64,000 nt of DNA from Myxococcota bacterium. GTDB lineage: Bacteria; Myxococcota; B64-G9. A program made the position numbers and the translations under genes. The notes beneath the pieces were generated by a model, which made no database searches, was not told the origin of the DNA, and saw nothing but the letters and a program-made list of their open reading frames with translations. The DNA is taken from positions 1 through 64,000 of the forward strand of contig JAKLGA010000003.1 in the NCBI GenBank assembly GCA_022710975.1, read 5' to 3'. Positions 17,888 to 25,146 of this stretch are shown in pieces. Within the stretch, counting starts at the first letter, position 1. Each line of letters starts with the position of its first letter.

Positions 17888-18712
17888 ATGCGCGCCGGCC
17901 CGCCCCTGGTCTCGCTGCTCAGCGACTTCGGCACCCGTGACACCTACGTGGGGCAGATGAAGGCGGTCCTGCTGGGGCTCTGCCCGCGGGCCCGCCTGGT
18001 GGATCTCACCCACGAGGTGCCGGCCGGGGACGTGCTGGCCGGCGCGCTGGCGCTCGTGGACGCGCTCGCGGCCTGCCCGCGGGGGTGCATCCACCTGGCG
18101 GTGGTCGACCCCGGGGTGGGCCTGGAGCGGCGCGCGCTGGCGCTGTTCGCCCCGGGGGCGACCTTCGTGGGGCCGGACAACGGTCTGCTGTGGCCGGCCT
18201 TCCAGGCCGCGCTGGGCGGCGCCCCGGGCCAGGCCCGGCAGATCTCGGCCCCGGAGGTGCTGCGCGCCTCCCCCGCCCCGACCTTCCACGGCCGGGACGT
18301 GTTCGCCCCGGCCGCGGCCCACCTGGCCCTGGGGAGGCCGCCGGCCGCGCTGGGGCCGCCCGTGCCGCTGGGCTCCCTGGTGCGCCTGGAGCTCCCGCCC
18401 CCGCGCGCGACGGCCGACGGCCTGCTGGGCCAGGTGCTGGGCGTGGACCGCTTCGGCAACTGCCTGACCTCGCTGGACGCCGCGGCGCTGGCCGGGCTGG
18501 ACGGGTCGCGCGGGCTGCGGGTGCTGGCCGCGGGCCGCGACCTGGGCCCGCCCAGGCGCACCTACGGCGAGGTCCCGCCGGGCCAGGCGCTGGCGCTGAT
18601 CGGCTCGAGCGGCCGGCTGGAGCTGGCCGTACGGAACGGCTCGGCCGCGGCCAGCCTGGGGCTCGCCCCGGGCGATCCGGTCGAGCTCCGCAGGGGAGGG
18701 ACCCGCGCATGA
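17888..18712 (+). CDS. SAM hydroxide adenosyltransferase (DUF62 family)
   Basis: This 274-aa protein belongs to the family that splits S-adenosylmethionine with water/hydroxide to adenosine and methionine. Visible family motifs are LLSDFGTRDTYVGQMK at the N-terminus, VVDPGVG, FVGPDNGLL, FHGRDVFAPAAAH and the C-terminal DRFGN. Length matches the family. The mRNA may be leaderless. Its stop overlaps the next gene (ATGA), an SCP2-like protein, suggesting joint expression. The physiological role, probably SAM turnover, is inferred from the family. Confidence 0.9.
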   Translation: MRAGPPLVSLLSDFGTRDTYVGQMKAVLLGLCPRARLVDLTHEVPAGDVLAGALALVDALAACPRGCIHLAVVDPGVGLERRALALFAPGATFVGPDNGLLWPAFQAALGGAPGQARQISAPEVLRASPAPTFHGRDVFAPAAAHLALGRPPAALGPPVPLGSLVRLELPPPRATADGLLGQVLGVDRFGNCLTSLDAAALAGLDGSRGLRVLAAGRDLGPPRRTYGEVPPGQALALIGSSGRLELAVRNGSAAASLGLAPGDPVELRRGGTRA

Positions 18713-19095
18713 GCCAGCCCGCGATCGTGGTGCACCTCGAGGAGCCGGCCCGCATGAACCTGCTGGGGCTCATCCTGCGCTCGCTGCTCACCCGCAACCT
18801 GGCCGAGCCGCGCCTGGCCCGGCGGGCGCTCGCGCTGCGCGGGGCGGTGGCCATCCAGGCCGGGGACATGCAGGTCGGGCTGTGCGCCGAGCCGGGCAGG
18901 CTCGTCATCCGGCGCGGCGCGCCCGCGCGGCCGCGGGCCAGCGTGCGCGGTTCGCTGCCGGTCTTCCTGGACATCGCGCTGGGCGGCTCGCTGCTTGGGC
19001 CCCTGCTGGACGGCGAGCTCCACGTGGGCGGGAACCCGCTGGCGCTGCTGAAGCTGCTGCCGCTGATCCGTGCGCGCGCCGCGAGGAGGGGCTGA
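18709..19095 (+). CDS. SCP2-like sterol/lipid carrier domain protein
   Basis: This 128-aa protein overlaps the previous stop by 4 nt. Its end, ALGGSLLGPLLDGELHVGG followed by LALLKLLPLIR, fits the C-terminal part of SCP2-type lipid-binding domains, where a glycine-rich strand precedes the last helix. The central LRGAVAIQAGDMQVGL is also compatible. It probably binds a hydrophobic ligand in the cytoplasm, but no signature residue proves this. The FAD oxidase gene follows after 4 nt. Confidence 0.6.
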   Translation: MSQPAIVVHLEEPARMNLLGLILRSLLTRNLAEPRLARRALALRGAVAIQAGDMQVGLCAEPGRLVIRRGAPARPRASVRGSLPVFLDIALGGSLLGPLLDGELHVGGNPLALLKLLPLIRARAARRG

Positions 19096-19099
19096 CCCC

Positions 19100-20536
19100 A
19101 TGGACGTCCAGGAGATCAAGCGCCGGCTGGTCGAGGCGCTCGGCCCCGAGCGGGTGCGCGACGACGAGGCGGCGCTCGAGGAGAGCTCGCACGACATGAC
19201 CGAGCTCGCGCCGGTGCGGCCCGCGCTGGTGGTCTCGGCCACCGAGCCGGCCCAGGTGCAGGCCGTGCTGCGGCTGGCGAACGAGGCCCGCGCGCCGGTC
19301 ACCCCCCGGGTGGCCGGCACCAACCTGGGCGGGCTCAGCCTGCCCGCGCCGGGTGGGCTGGTGCTCGATCTGCGCCCCATGCGGCGCATCCTGGCCATCC
19401 ACCCCGACGAGATGGTGGCGGTGATCGAGCCCGGGGTCAGCTTCCAGGACATGCGCCGCCACCTGGCCGAGCACCACCCCGGGCTCAGGCTGGGCTACCC
19501 GCTCTCCCCGCCCGAGGTGTCGGTGGTGGCCAACTGCCTGTGCCAGGGGCTCTCCAACCTGTCGCTCAAGCACGGCTCCATGGACGAGTGGCTGCACGGC
19601 GTGGAGGCGGTGCTGCCCACCGGCGAGCTGGTGCGCACCGGCTCCATGGCGGTCGGCGACGTGCCCTTCGGCCGGCCGCCGCTCCCGGATCTGACCGGGC
19701 TGTTCCTGGGCTTCCAGGGCACGACCGGCGTGGTCACCAAGGCGGCCGTGGCGCTGTTCCCCGAGCCGCCGCTCCGGGCGCGCGGGTTCATCCTGAACCA
19801 CTCGCTGGAGGGCTCGTACGAGGTGCTCCGCAGGCTCGCGCGGCGCGAGGTGTGCGACGACCTGGGGGGGCTGTCCTGGCCGACCGGCAAGATGCTGTTC
19901 GGGGTGGAGCGGCCGCTGGAGCGCGATCCAGCCGAGCCCGAGTTCTTCCTGTACCTGGATCTCTCCGCCCACGACGCCGAGGAGCTCGCCCTCAAGCAGC
20001 GGGCCGTGGACCAGGAGATCGAGGCCGCCCGCGGGCGGGGCTTCCGCGTCGAGGCGCCGCTGCCGATCGAGCGGCTGGTGCGCCTGGAGCCCGCCTTCGC
20101 CAAGTTCGCGGACTTCCCCACCCGGCTGGACTTCCTGCTGGACCACGCGGGCGGGGGGCTCACCTGGGTCGGGCTGTACGGGCCGGCCGCGCGCTGGGAG
20201 GCGGCCAGCCGGGACGGCGAGCGGCTGCTGGCGACGCACGGCTTCCCGCCGGCCATCGTGGCCCGCCCCATGAAGGCCGGCCACTTCGCCGTGCTGCGCT
20301 TCATCCTGACCTTCGATCGGCGCGACCCGGCCGAGCTCGCCCGGGTGCGCGCGGCCGTGCGCGAGGTGGGCGCCATGGCGCTCGGGCGGGGCTTCGTGCC
20401 CTACAAGACCCCGCCCTGGGCGGTGCGCGAGCTGCTGGCTCCGCGGGTGGACCCGGGCATGCTCCAGCTCCTCGGCCGGGTCCGCCGGCTGCTCGACCCG
20501 GCCGGCGTCATGAACCCGGGCAAGTGGGAACCGTGA
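19100..20536 (+). CDS. FAD-linked oxidase (VAO/GlcD-like)
   Basis: This 478-aa flavoprotein has an N-terminal PCMH-type FAD domain: SATEPAQVQAVLRLANE, then VTPRVAGTNLGGLSLPAPGG and LVLDLRPMRRI. NCLCQGLSNLSLKHGSMDEW and the substrate-side domain follow. It ends LDPAGVMNPGKW, the usual finish of D-lactate/glycolate-oxidase-like enzymes. It likely oxidises a 2-hydroxy acid or similar alcohol; the substrate is not predictable. GAGGAGGGG (19083-19091) precedes the ATG. It is in one operon with the SAM hydrolase, SCP2-like and DTW genes. Confidence 0.88.
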   Translation: MDVQEIKRRLVEALGPERVRDDEAALEESSHDMTELAPVRPALVVSATEPAQVQAVLRLANEARAPVTPRVAGTNLGGLSLPAPGGLVLDLRPMRRILAIHPDEMVAVIEPGVSFQDMRRHLAEHHPGLRLGYPLSPPEVSVVANCLCQGLSNLSLKHGSMDEWLHGVEAVLPTGELVRTGSMAVGDVPFGRPPLPDLTGLFLGFQGTTGVVTKAAVALFPEPPLRARGFILNHSLEGSYEVLRRLARREVCDDLGGLSWPTGKMLFGVERPLERDPAEPEFFLYLDLSAHDAEELALKQRAVDQEIEAARGRGFRVEAPLPIERLVRLEPAFAKFADFPTRLDFLLDHAGGGLTWVGLYGPAARWEAASRDGERLLATHGFPPAIVARPMKAGHFAVLRFILTFDRRDPAELARVRAAVREVGAMALGRGFVPYKTPPWAVRELLAPRVDPGMLQLLGRVRRLLDPAGVMNPGKWEP

Positions 20537-21183
20537 TGGGCCCGCCCCGCGGCACCCCGCCCGGCCCGGGCTTCGTCCCCCGCGAGCAGTGCTGGCGCTG
20601 CCGCAAGGCGCGGGAGAAGTGCGTGTGCGCCACCGTACCGCGCGTCGAGAACCGCACCGCGCTCATCGTGTTGCAGCACAAGACCGAGCGGCGCCACCCG
20701 CTCGGCTCGGTGCGCCTGCTCCGGCTCGGGCTCGCGCGGGCGCGGGTCGAGATCGCCTTCCAGGAGTCGGTCCCGCCCCTGGCCCTGCCGGCCGGGGCGG
20801 CCTTGCTCTACCCGGCGCCGGGCGCGCGCGATCTCGCCTCGCTCGGCCCGGACGAGCGGCCCGCGGCCCTGGTGGTGCTGGACGGCACCTGGTCCCAGGC
20901 CAAGCGCATGTTCCGCGAGAGCCCCTGGCTGCAGGCCCTGCCGCGCTTCCTGGTGACGCCCCGGGCGCCCGGCCGCTACCGCATCCGCACCGAGCCGAGC
21001 CCGCGCCACGTCTCCACCCTGGAGGCGGTGGTGCTGGCGCTGCTCCAGCTCGAGCCGGACACCCCCGGCCTGCTCGGGCTGGTGACCGCCTTCGACCAGA
21101 TGATCGAGGCCCAGGTGCAGCACATGCCCGCCGAGCTGCGCCCGCCCCCCAGCCCGCCGCCCGAGCGGCTGCGCGGGCCTTGA
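20536..21183 (+). CDS. DTW-domain protein (tRNA aminocarboxypropyltransferase-like)
   Basis: This 215-aa protein has the four-cysteine N-terminal knuckle CWRCRKAREKCVC, the motif LVVLDGTWSQAKRM that contains the family's D-x-T-W, and RTEPSPRHVSTLEAV near the end. In E. coli and other species DTW proteins add the 3-amino-3-carboxypropyl group of SAM to tRNA uridine (acp3U). The start may be ATG at 20536 or GTG at 20533, which overlaps the previous stop. It closes the operon. Confidence 0.9.
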   Translation: MGPPRGTPPGPGFVPREQCWRCRKAREKCVCATVPRVENRTALIVLQHKTERRHPLGSVRLLRLGLARARVEIAFQESVPPLALPAGAALLYPAPGARDLASLGPDERPAALVVLDGTWSQAKRMFRESPWLQALPRFLVTPRAPGRYRIRTEPSPRHVSTLEAVVLALLQLEPDTPGLLGLVTAFDQMIEAQVQHMPAELRPPPSPPPERLRGP

Positions 21184-21210
21184 CCGGCCCCGAGGGTTTC
21201 GCGGTAACAT
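21180..21210 (+). promoter_or_regulatory. Sigma-70-like promoter
   Basis: TTGACC (21180-21185) overlaps the end of the DTW gene. GGTAACAT (21203-21210) follows at 17 bp, and the next ATG is at 21235, preceded by GAAGGGGA. Confidence 0.5.
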
Positions 21211-21234
21211 CGGCCCCAACGGAAGGGGACCCAC

Positions 21235-21753
21235 ATGGCAGAGCAGGTCCGCACCCAGTTCGCCCTGGCGGCCATGGACATGGCCAGCACCTTCAACACC
21301 GCCTTCGCCGACAAGACCTTCGCCGGCTTCAAGCTGAAGATGACCGCGCCCGAGGGCCAGTCCACTGGCGGCGGCAAGCTGGCGGTGGAGCACGTGGTGC
21401 TGCAGCACGAGAGCGACGGCACCAAGGCGGTCATGGCCACCGTGGCCCACGCCCAGCGGGCGGTCGAGCTGCGCGCCTACGAGCACGTGGCCAAGGCGTT
21501 CGAGACACGCTTCCAGGGCCGCGCCTTCGGCCTGGCCAGGAACATCTACGAGGACGCGCAGAAGAAGGTGGCCGAGTTCTTCACCACGCAGGTGTTCCAG
21601 GTCACCCAGGCCGCCGCCCCCAAGCTGCCCGCCCCGCTGCCCCAGGCCAAGGGCGGCTCGCTCATGTGGCTGTGGATCGTGCTCGCGCTGGCCGTCGTGG
21701 GCGGCGGCGCCTTCGCCGGCTGGTGGTTCCTGATGCGTAACGCCGGCGGCTGA
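21235..21753 (+). CDS. Tail-anchored protein of unknown function
   Basis: This 172-aa protein has a soluble N-terminal domain of about 125 residues and a proline/alanine spacer. One strongly hydrophobic helix lies near the C-terminus (about 143-167, LMWLWIVLALAVVGGGAFAG), ending in MRNAGG. There is no signal peptide, so the domain faces the cytoplasm with a C-terminal anchor. I do not recognise the family. It has its own promoter and is convergent with the next small lipoprotein gene, 2 nt between stops. Confidence 0.75.
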   Translation: MAEQVRTQFALAAMDMASTFNTAFADKTFAGFKLKMTAPEGQSTGGGKLAVEHVVLQHESDGTKAVMATVAHAQRAVELRAYEHVAKAFETRFQGRAFGLARNIYEDAQKKVAEFFTTQVFQVTQAAAPKLPAPLPQAKGGSLMWLWIVLALAVVGGGAFAGWWFLMRNAGG

Positions 21754-21755
21754 GC

Positions 21756-22100
21756 TCACGGCAGGCAGAAGTCCCCCATGCGGTCGACACGCCGGCAGGT
21801 CAGCAGCTCCGGGCAGCCGGCCTCTCCCGGCGTGCACCAGGCCTGCACGCACTCCTCGAGGACGCAGGGGACCCGGCACTCGTTCCCCGGGCAGCAGATC
21901 CCCTCCAGCGTGTACATGCCGTAGGGCAGGACATAGCAGGTCAGGCCCTGGTCGCATTGCGGAATCGGCGTTCCGGCGCAGTCGGGCGCCTCGGGGACGC
22001 AGCAAGGCTCGCCTGCGGCGGCCCGCGGCGCGGGTTCGGCCTGGCCGCATGAGGTGGCGAGGGCGAGGACCAGGCATCCGAGCATCCTCTCGAGGCGCAT
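21756..22100 (-). CDS. Small cysteine-rich lipoprotein
   Basis: This 114-aa protein has a lipoprotein signal (MLGCLVLALATSC, Cys18) followed by a mature part with 14 or so cysteines, for instance GEPCCVPEAPDC and GICCPGNECRVPC. The cysteines probably form disulfides outside the cytoplasm. Several other Cys-rich lipoproteins of this kind occur in the window. No known domain is recognised. Confidence 0.8.
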   Translation of the reverse strand: MRLERMLGCLVLALATSCGQAEPAPRAAAGEPCCVPEAPDCAGTPIPQCDQGLTCYVLPYGMYTLEGICCPGNECRVPCVLEECVQAWCTPGEAGCPELLTCRRVDRMGDFCLP

Positions 22101-22174
22101 GGCGTTCCTCCAGGTTCATTCTACGCCAGGGGCCCCGTGGCCGTTCGAGGAGCCCGGACGAAATGTCCCGGGTC

Positions 22175-22196
22175 TTCCAGAATGGTGATTCCAGAA
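22175..22196 (+). promoter_or_regulatory. Direct repeat, possible activator site
   Basis: TTCCAGAA occurs at 22175-22182 and again at 22189-22196, 14 nt apart. The pair lies 45-66 bp before the sigma-54 promoter at 22241, a distance suited to an enhancer-binding protein. Assignment to any activator is an inference. Confidence 0.4.
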
Positions 22197-22240
22197 CGGA
22201 CCAGGGGGCTGGCGCCCGCCCGTTTCCAAAGGGAAATCCC

Positions 22241-22256
22241 TGGCACGCGGCTTGCT
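22241..22256 (+). promoter_or_regulatory. Sigma-54 (-24/-12) promoter
   Basis: TGGCAC (22241-22246), five bases, then TTGCT (22252-22256) match the sigma-54 consensus TGGCAC-N5-TTGCW at every position. The start codon at 22288 lies 32 nt downstream. Confidence 0.8.
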
Positions 22257-22287
22257 CTCCCCCCTCGCTTCGAGGGAGGCTCGACCC

Positions 22288-22917
22288 ATGAAGACGATCT
22301 GCGCGGCGCTCTTGGCCCTGACCTGCCTGCCCCAGGTGGCGCTCGCCTTCAGCTGCCCGGAGGGCTTCGTGTCCACCGGGGAGACGCTGTACGCCGTGCG
22401 GGTCAAGTGCGGCGAGCCCAACTACTGGGACCAGCGCCTGGAGCGGACGCGGCTGACCGACCGCAACGGCCGCACCCTGGAGCTCACGCGCACGGTGGAC
22501 GAGTGGACCTACGACTTCGGGGCGGACCGCCTGGTGACCACGCTCGTGTTCCACGACGGGCGCCTGCGCGACATCCGCACCGGCTCCTACGGCGGCGTGG
22601 CGCTCCCGCGGGACGACCAGCGGCCGCCGCTGCTCAACCTGGGGGACACGCTGGCGACCGTGCTGCTGCGCTGGGGCGAGCCCTCCTTCAGCGAGCAGTA
22701 CGACAAGATCCGCATCTACGACGCGCCCGACGGCCGGCGCGTCGAGCGCAGCGTGCGCCAGGACATCCTGACCTACGACCTGGGCCCCAAACGCCTGGTG
22801 CGGGTGCTCCTCTTCGAGAACGGCAAGCTCGTGGAGCAGAAGACCACCACCCGCGGCCATCCGGTCGCGGCCCCCGAACCTGAGGCAGAGCCAGATCCGG
22901 AGCCCGAACAAGAGTAG
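22288..22917 (+). CDS. DUF2845 secreted protein
   Basis: This 209-aa protein begins with a clear signal peptide (MKTICAALLALTCLPQVALA, cleavage before FSCPEG). Two related halves follow: STGETLYAVRVKCGEPNYW and NLGDTLATVLLRWGEPSFS. This duplication of a 'G-tl-V-kCGeP' motif is typical of DUF2845. The C-terminus is a proline/glutamate tail. GGGAGG precedes the ATG. Transcription from the perfect sigma-54 promoter upstream implies control by an enhancer-binding protein. Function unknown. Confidence 0.8.
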   Translation: MKTICAALLALTCLPQVALAFSCPEGFVSTGETLYAVRVKCGEPNYWDQRLERTRLTDRNGRTLELTRTVDEWTYDFGADRLVTTLVFHDGRLRDIRTGSYGGVALPRDDQRPPLLNLGDTLATVLLRWGEPSFSEQYDKIRIYDAPDGRRVERSVRQDILTYDLGPKRLVRVLLFENGKLVEQKTTTRGHPVAAPEPEAEPDPEPEQE

Positions 22918-23151
22918 CTGGTGAACGAGGCACCCCCACGGAGGTGGGGCGCCAGGCTCGGGCTCGGCCTGATCGCGGATGCCAGGTCCCGATGCCTACG
23001 GAAGCATCGAGAATCTCCGCCGTGGGCGGAGCGGGCCTCCGCCGGCGCAGGGCGGTTTGGCCGTCTCCTCAACCGCCCTGGCCGGAGGAGACCCGCGGAG
23101 CGCAGGCACGGCCGGCGCGCCACAGCGTCGCCAGGGCGCCCGGCTGGAGGC
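22918..23151. terminator. Gene-free spacer with two hairpins between convergent genes
   Basis: CTCCGCC (23015-23021) and GGCGGAG (23025-23031) form a 7-bp hairpin with a 3-nt loop. AGGGCGGTT (23049-23057) and AACCGCCCT (23071-23079) form a 9-bp stem. No T-run follows either. The position between two convergent genes suggests bidirectional termination. Confidence 0.5.
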
Positions 23152-24102
23152 TCAGATGAGCGCGCCCTCGGACCAGCCGAGCTTGACCAGCTCGATGCGC
23201 TCCGGGTCGGCCCAGCCCAGGCGGTACTTGTCCTGGGCCACGCGGACGTGCTTGGGCGAGACCGCGAAGGGCTCGTCCTTGCCGAAGTGCAGGCGGCGCT
23301 TGGCCTCGAGCAGGCGTACCGCCACCGCGTCCACGGCCACGGGATCGCGGCCCAGGATGAGCCCGCCGTAGGCCCAGGTGTACTCGGCCGAGTAGTGGTG
23401 CGGCCCCTTGCCGTGGAACAGCGGGGTGAGCGCCACCTGGATGCACAGCCGGGTCTTACCCCTGACGATCGGCAGCTCCCACAGCCCGCCGAGATCCGCG
23501 CACGCGTCCTCGTGCCAGCTCGAGGGCTCGGGGCTGAACATGATGTAGTTCTTCAGGCACGAGCCGATCCCGCTCCAGTGGTGGGTGCGCAGCGTGCGCA
23601 CGTCGAGCAGCGCGGTGGCCCGCTGGAAGACCGGGTTCTCCAGCACCCCGCGATCGTCGATGGCCACGTCCGCGGCGGCCACCCCGGCCGCCTGCACCCG
23701 CGCGCGCAGCAGCTCCTCGAGCGCCGCGGGCACCGGGATGAAGCGCCACACGTTGCTCTTGATGCCCACCACCTCGCCCGGCCGGAACAGCTCTCCCCAG
23801 GCCATGGCCGGGGCCGCGGCGCCCAGCAGGGCGACGACGCCGTCGTCCAGCATCCTCGCCAGCACGGCCGGATCGGGCTGGCCGTCGGGCCCGAGCGCGG
23901 CCTGGTCGCGCACCAGGACCACGCGCGAGCGCTCCGGCCGGGAGTCGGGTGGCGGCGGGGGCGCGGGCTCGCCCACCGCCGGCCCCGCGGCCGGCGCGGT
24001 CACGGCGGGCGCGGCCGGCTTCTGGCAACCCACGGCCAGCGCGGCGCCGGTCGCGGCCACGGCCTTGAGGAAATCGCGGCGATCGAGTCCCTGGTCGGTC
24101 AT
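23152..24102 (-). CDS. DUF362 family protein with Tat signal
   Basis: This 316-aa protein starts with a twin-arginine signal (RRDFLKAVAATGAALAVGC). The cysteine C26 could be lipidated. A Pro/Ala linker and the DUF362-like body follow (GEVVGIKSNVW, then DVAIDDRGVLENPVF and GIGSCLKNYIMFSP). DUF362 proteins are often exported with or related to iron-sulfur proteins, but no ferredoxin motif is present here. It overlaps the upstream gene (ATGA), so the two are coupled. Function unknown. Confidence 0.8.
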   Translation of the reverse strand: MTDQGLDRRDFLKAVAATGAALAVGCQKPAAPAVTAPAAGPAVGEPAPPPPPDSRPERSRVVLVRDQAALGPDGQPDPAVLARMLDDGVVALLGAAAPAMAWGELFRPGEVVGIKSNVWRFIPVPAALEELLRARVQAAGVAAADVAIDDRGVLENPVFQRATALLDVRTLRTHHWSGIGSCLKNYIMFSPEPSSWHEDACADLGGLWELPIVRGKTRLCIQVALTPLFHGKGPHHYSAEYTWAYGGLILGRDPVAVDAVAVRLLEAKRRLHFGKDEPFAVSPKHVRVAQDKYRLGWADPERIELVKLGWSEGALI

Positions 24103-24998
24103 GGCCGAGCTCCTCTCTCGAAGGGCACGCGCCCGAGCAGGAGCCTGGCCTCCTCGGACGCGGCGTTCAGCACCAGGGCCAGCAGCGCGCCCACCCGCCG
24201 GAGCGCGCACCGGGGTCGCCCCTCGCCGCGGGGCTGGCACCAGGCGGCGGCGGCCTGCTCGGCCGCCTGGGCGCGGGCCAGGGCCGGGTAGCGGATCAGC
24301 AGCAGGGCCGGCCCCTCGGCCCCTGCCGGGGCCGGGGCGCCGGTCGGCCGGTAGCGGGCCAGCAGCCCCTCGGTGTCGTCGCCCAGGCCGAGGAAGCCCG
24401 GCTCGTCCAGGTCCACCAGCCGGCCGAGCAGCGCGCCGTCGTGGAAGTAGTGCACCTGGGAGGCCACCCGCCCCTGCGCGGGCAGGAGCGCGAGCAGCGC
24501 CGGTGGCGCGCCCGGCTCGCGAATGGCCGCGGCCACGGCCTGGCCGAGCGCGAGCACCGCCTCGGCCACCCCGGGCCCGACCCCCAGCGGCACGACCGAC
24601 ACGTAGCAGCGCCCCTTCCAGAAGAACAGGTTGCCGCCCTGCCGCTCGCTCTCGACCCCCACCCCGGCCGAGGGCCCCTCGCGCATGTCGTGGTGGTAGG
24701 CGCCGAAGGCGTCGGCGCTGCCGCCCATGTCGAACACGTCCACCAGGATGTCCGGCGCGCCGGGCTTGCGGTAGCGGCGCTCGGCCACGACCTGCACGTG
24801 GAGCGCCCGGTACACCTCGGCCCCGCCGTCGATGAGGGAGAACAGCCCGTCGCGATCGACCACCTCGTCCGGGCCCGCGGGGCGGTACCCGGCCGCCTCG
24901 GCCGGCAGGGCAGCCACGCAGCTCGAACCACCGGGTGGCGCAGCCATGCTCACCTCTGCAAGGATGATCCCGAGACAAACAACCGCCAGCGAACGCAT
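24099..24998 (-). CDS. DUF6599-like secreted protein
   Basis: This 299-aa protein has an N-terminal signal peptide (VVCLGIILAEVSMA). The mature part contains EVVDRDGLFSLIDGGAEVYRAL, VDVFDMGGSADAFGAY and the strand LFFWKGRCYVSVVPLG. This pattern is familiar from the DUF6599 group, which is often found beside DUF362 genes. The 4-nt overlap with the DUF362 gene supports a shared role. No catalytic residues are evident. Confidence 0.65.
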   Translation of the reverse strand: MRSLAVVCLGIILAEVSMAAPPGGSSCVAALPAEAAGYRPAGPDEVVDRDGLFSLIDGGAEVYRALHVQVVAERRYRKPGAPDILVDVFDMGGSADAFGAYHHDMREGPSAGVGVESERQGGNLFFWKGRCYVSVVPLGVGPGVAEAVLALGQAVAAAIREPGAPPALLALLPAQGRVASQVHYFHDGALLGRLVDLDEPGFLGLGDDTEGLLARYRPTGAPAPAGAEGPALLLIRYPALARAQAAEQAAAAWCQPRGEGRPRCALRRVGALLALVLNAASEEARLLLGRVPFERGARP

Positions 24999-25086
24999 GC
25001 GCTCGTCCTCGACGGGGAGGTTAGCACGGTCCCTGACGCGCCTGCCAGGCGAACTCCGGTTCCGCTATCTTCAGACAGATACAGCT

Positions 25087-25115
25087 TGAATGGAAAGCCT
25101 CCTCCGCCTAGTCTC
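25087..25115 (+). promoter_or_regulatory. Sigma-70-like promoter
   Basis: TTGAAT (25087-25092) and TAGTCT (25110-25115) with a 17-bp spacer lie about 30 nt before the GTG at 25147, which has AAAGGAG at 25135-25141. Confidence 0.5.
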
Positions 25116-25146
25116 TGCAGCGCACTTCACCTTGAAAGGAGTTCCC

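Noticed and set aside
22921-24291. Long plus-strand frame across the DUF362 gene
   Set aside because: Shadow of the minus-strand Tat/DUF362 gene. The part before 23152 holds hairpins, not coding signal.
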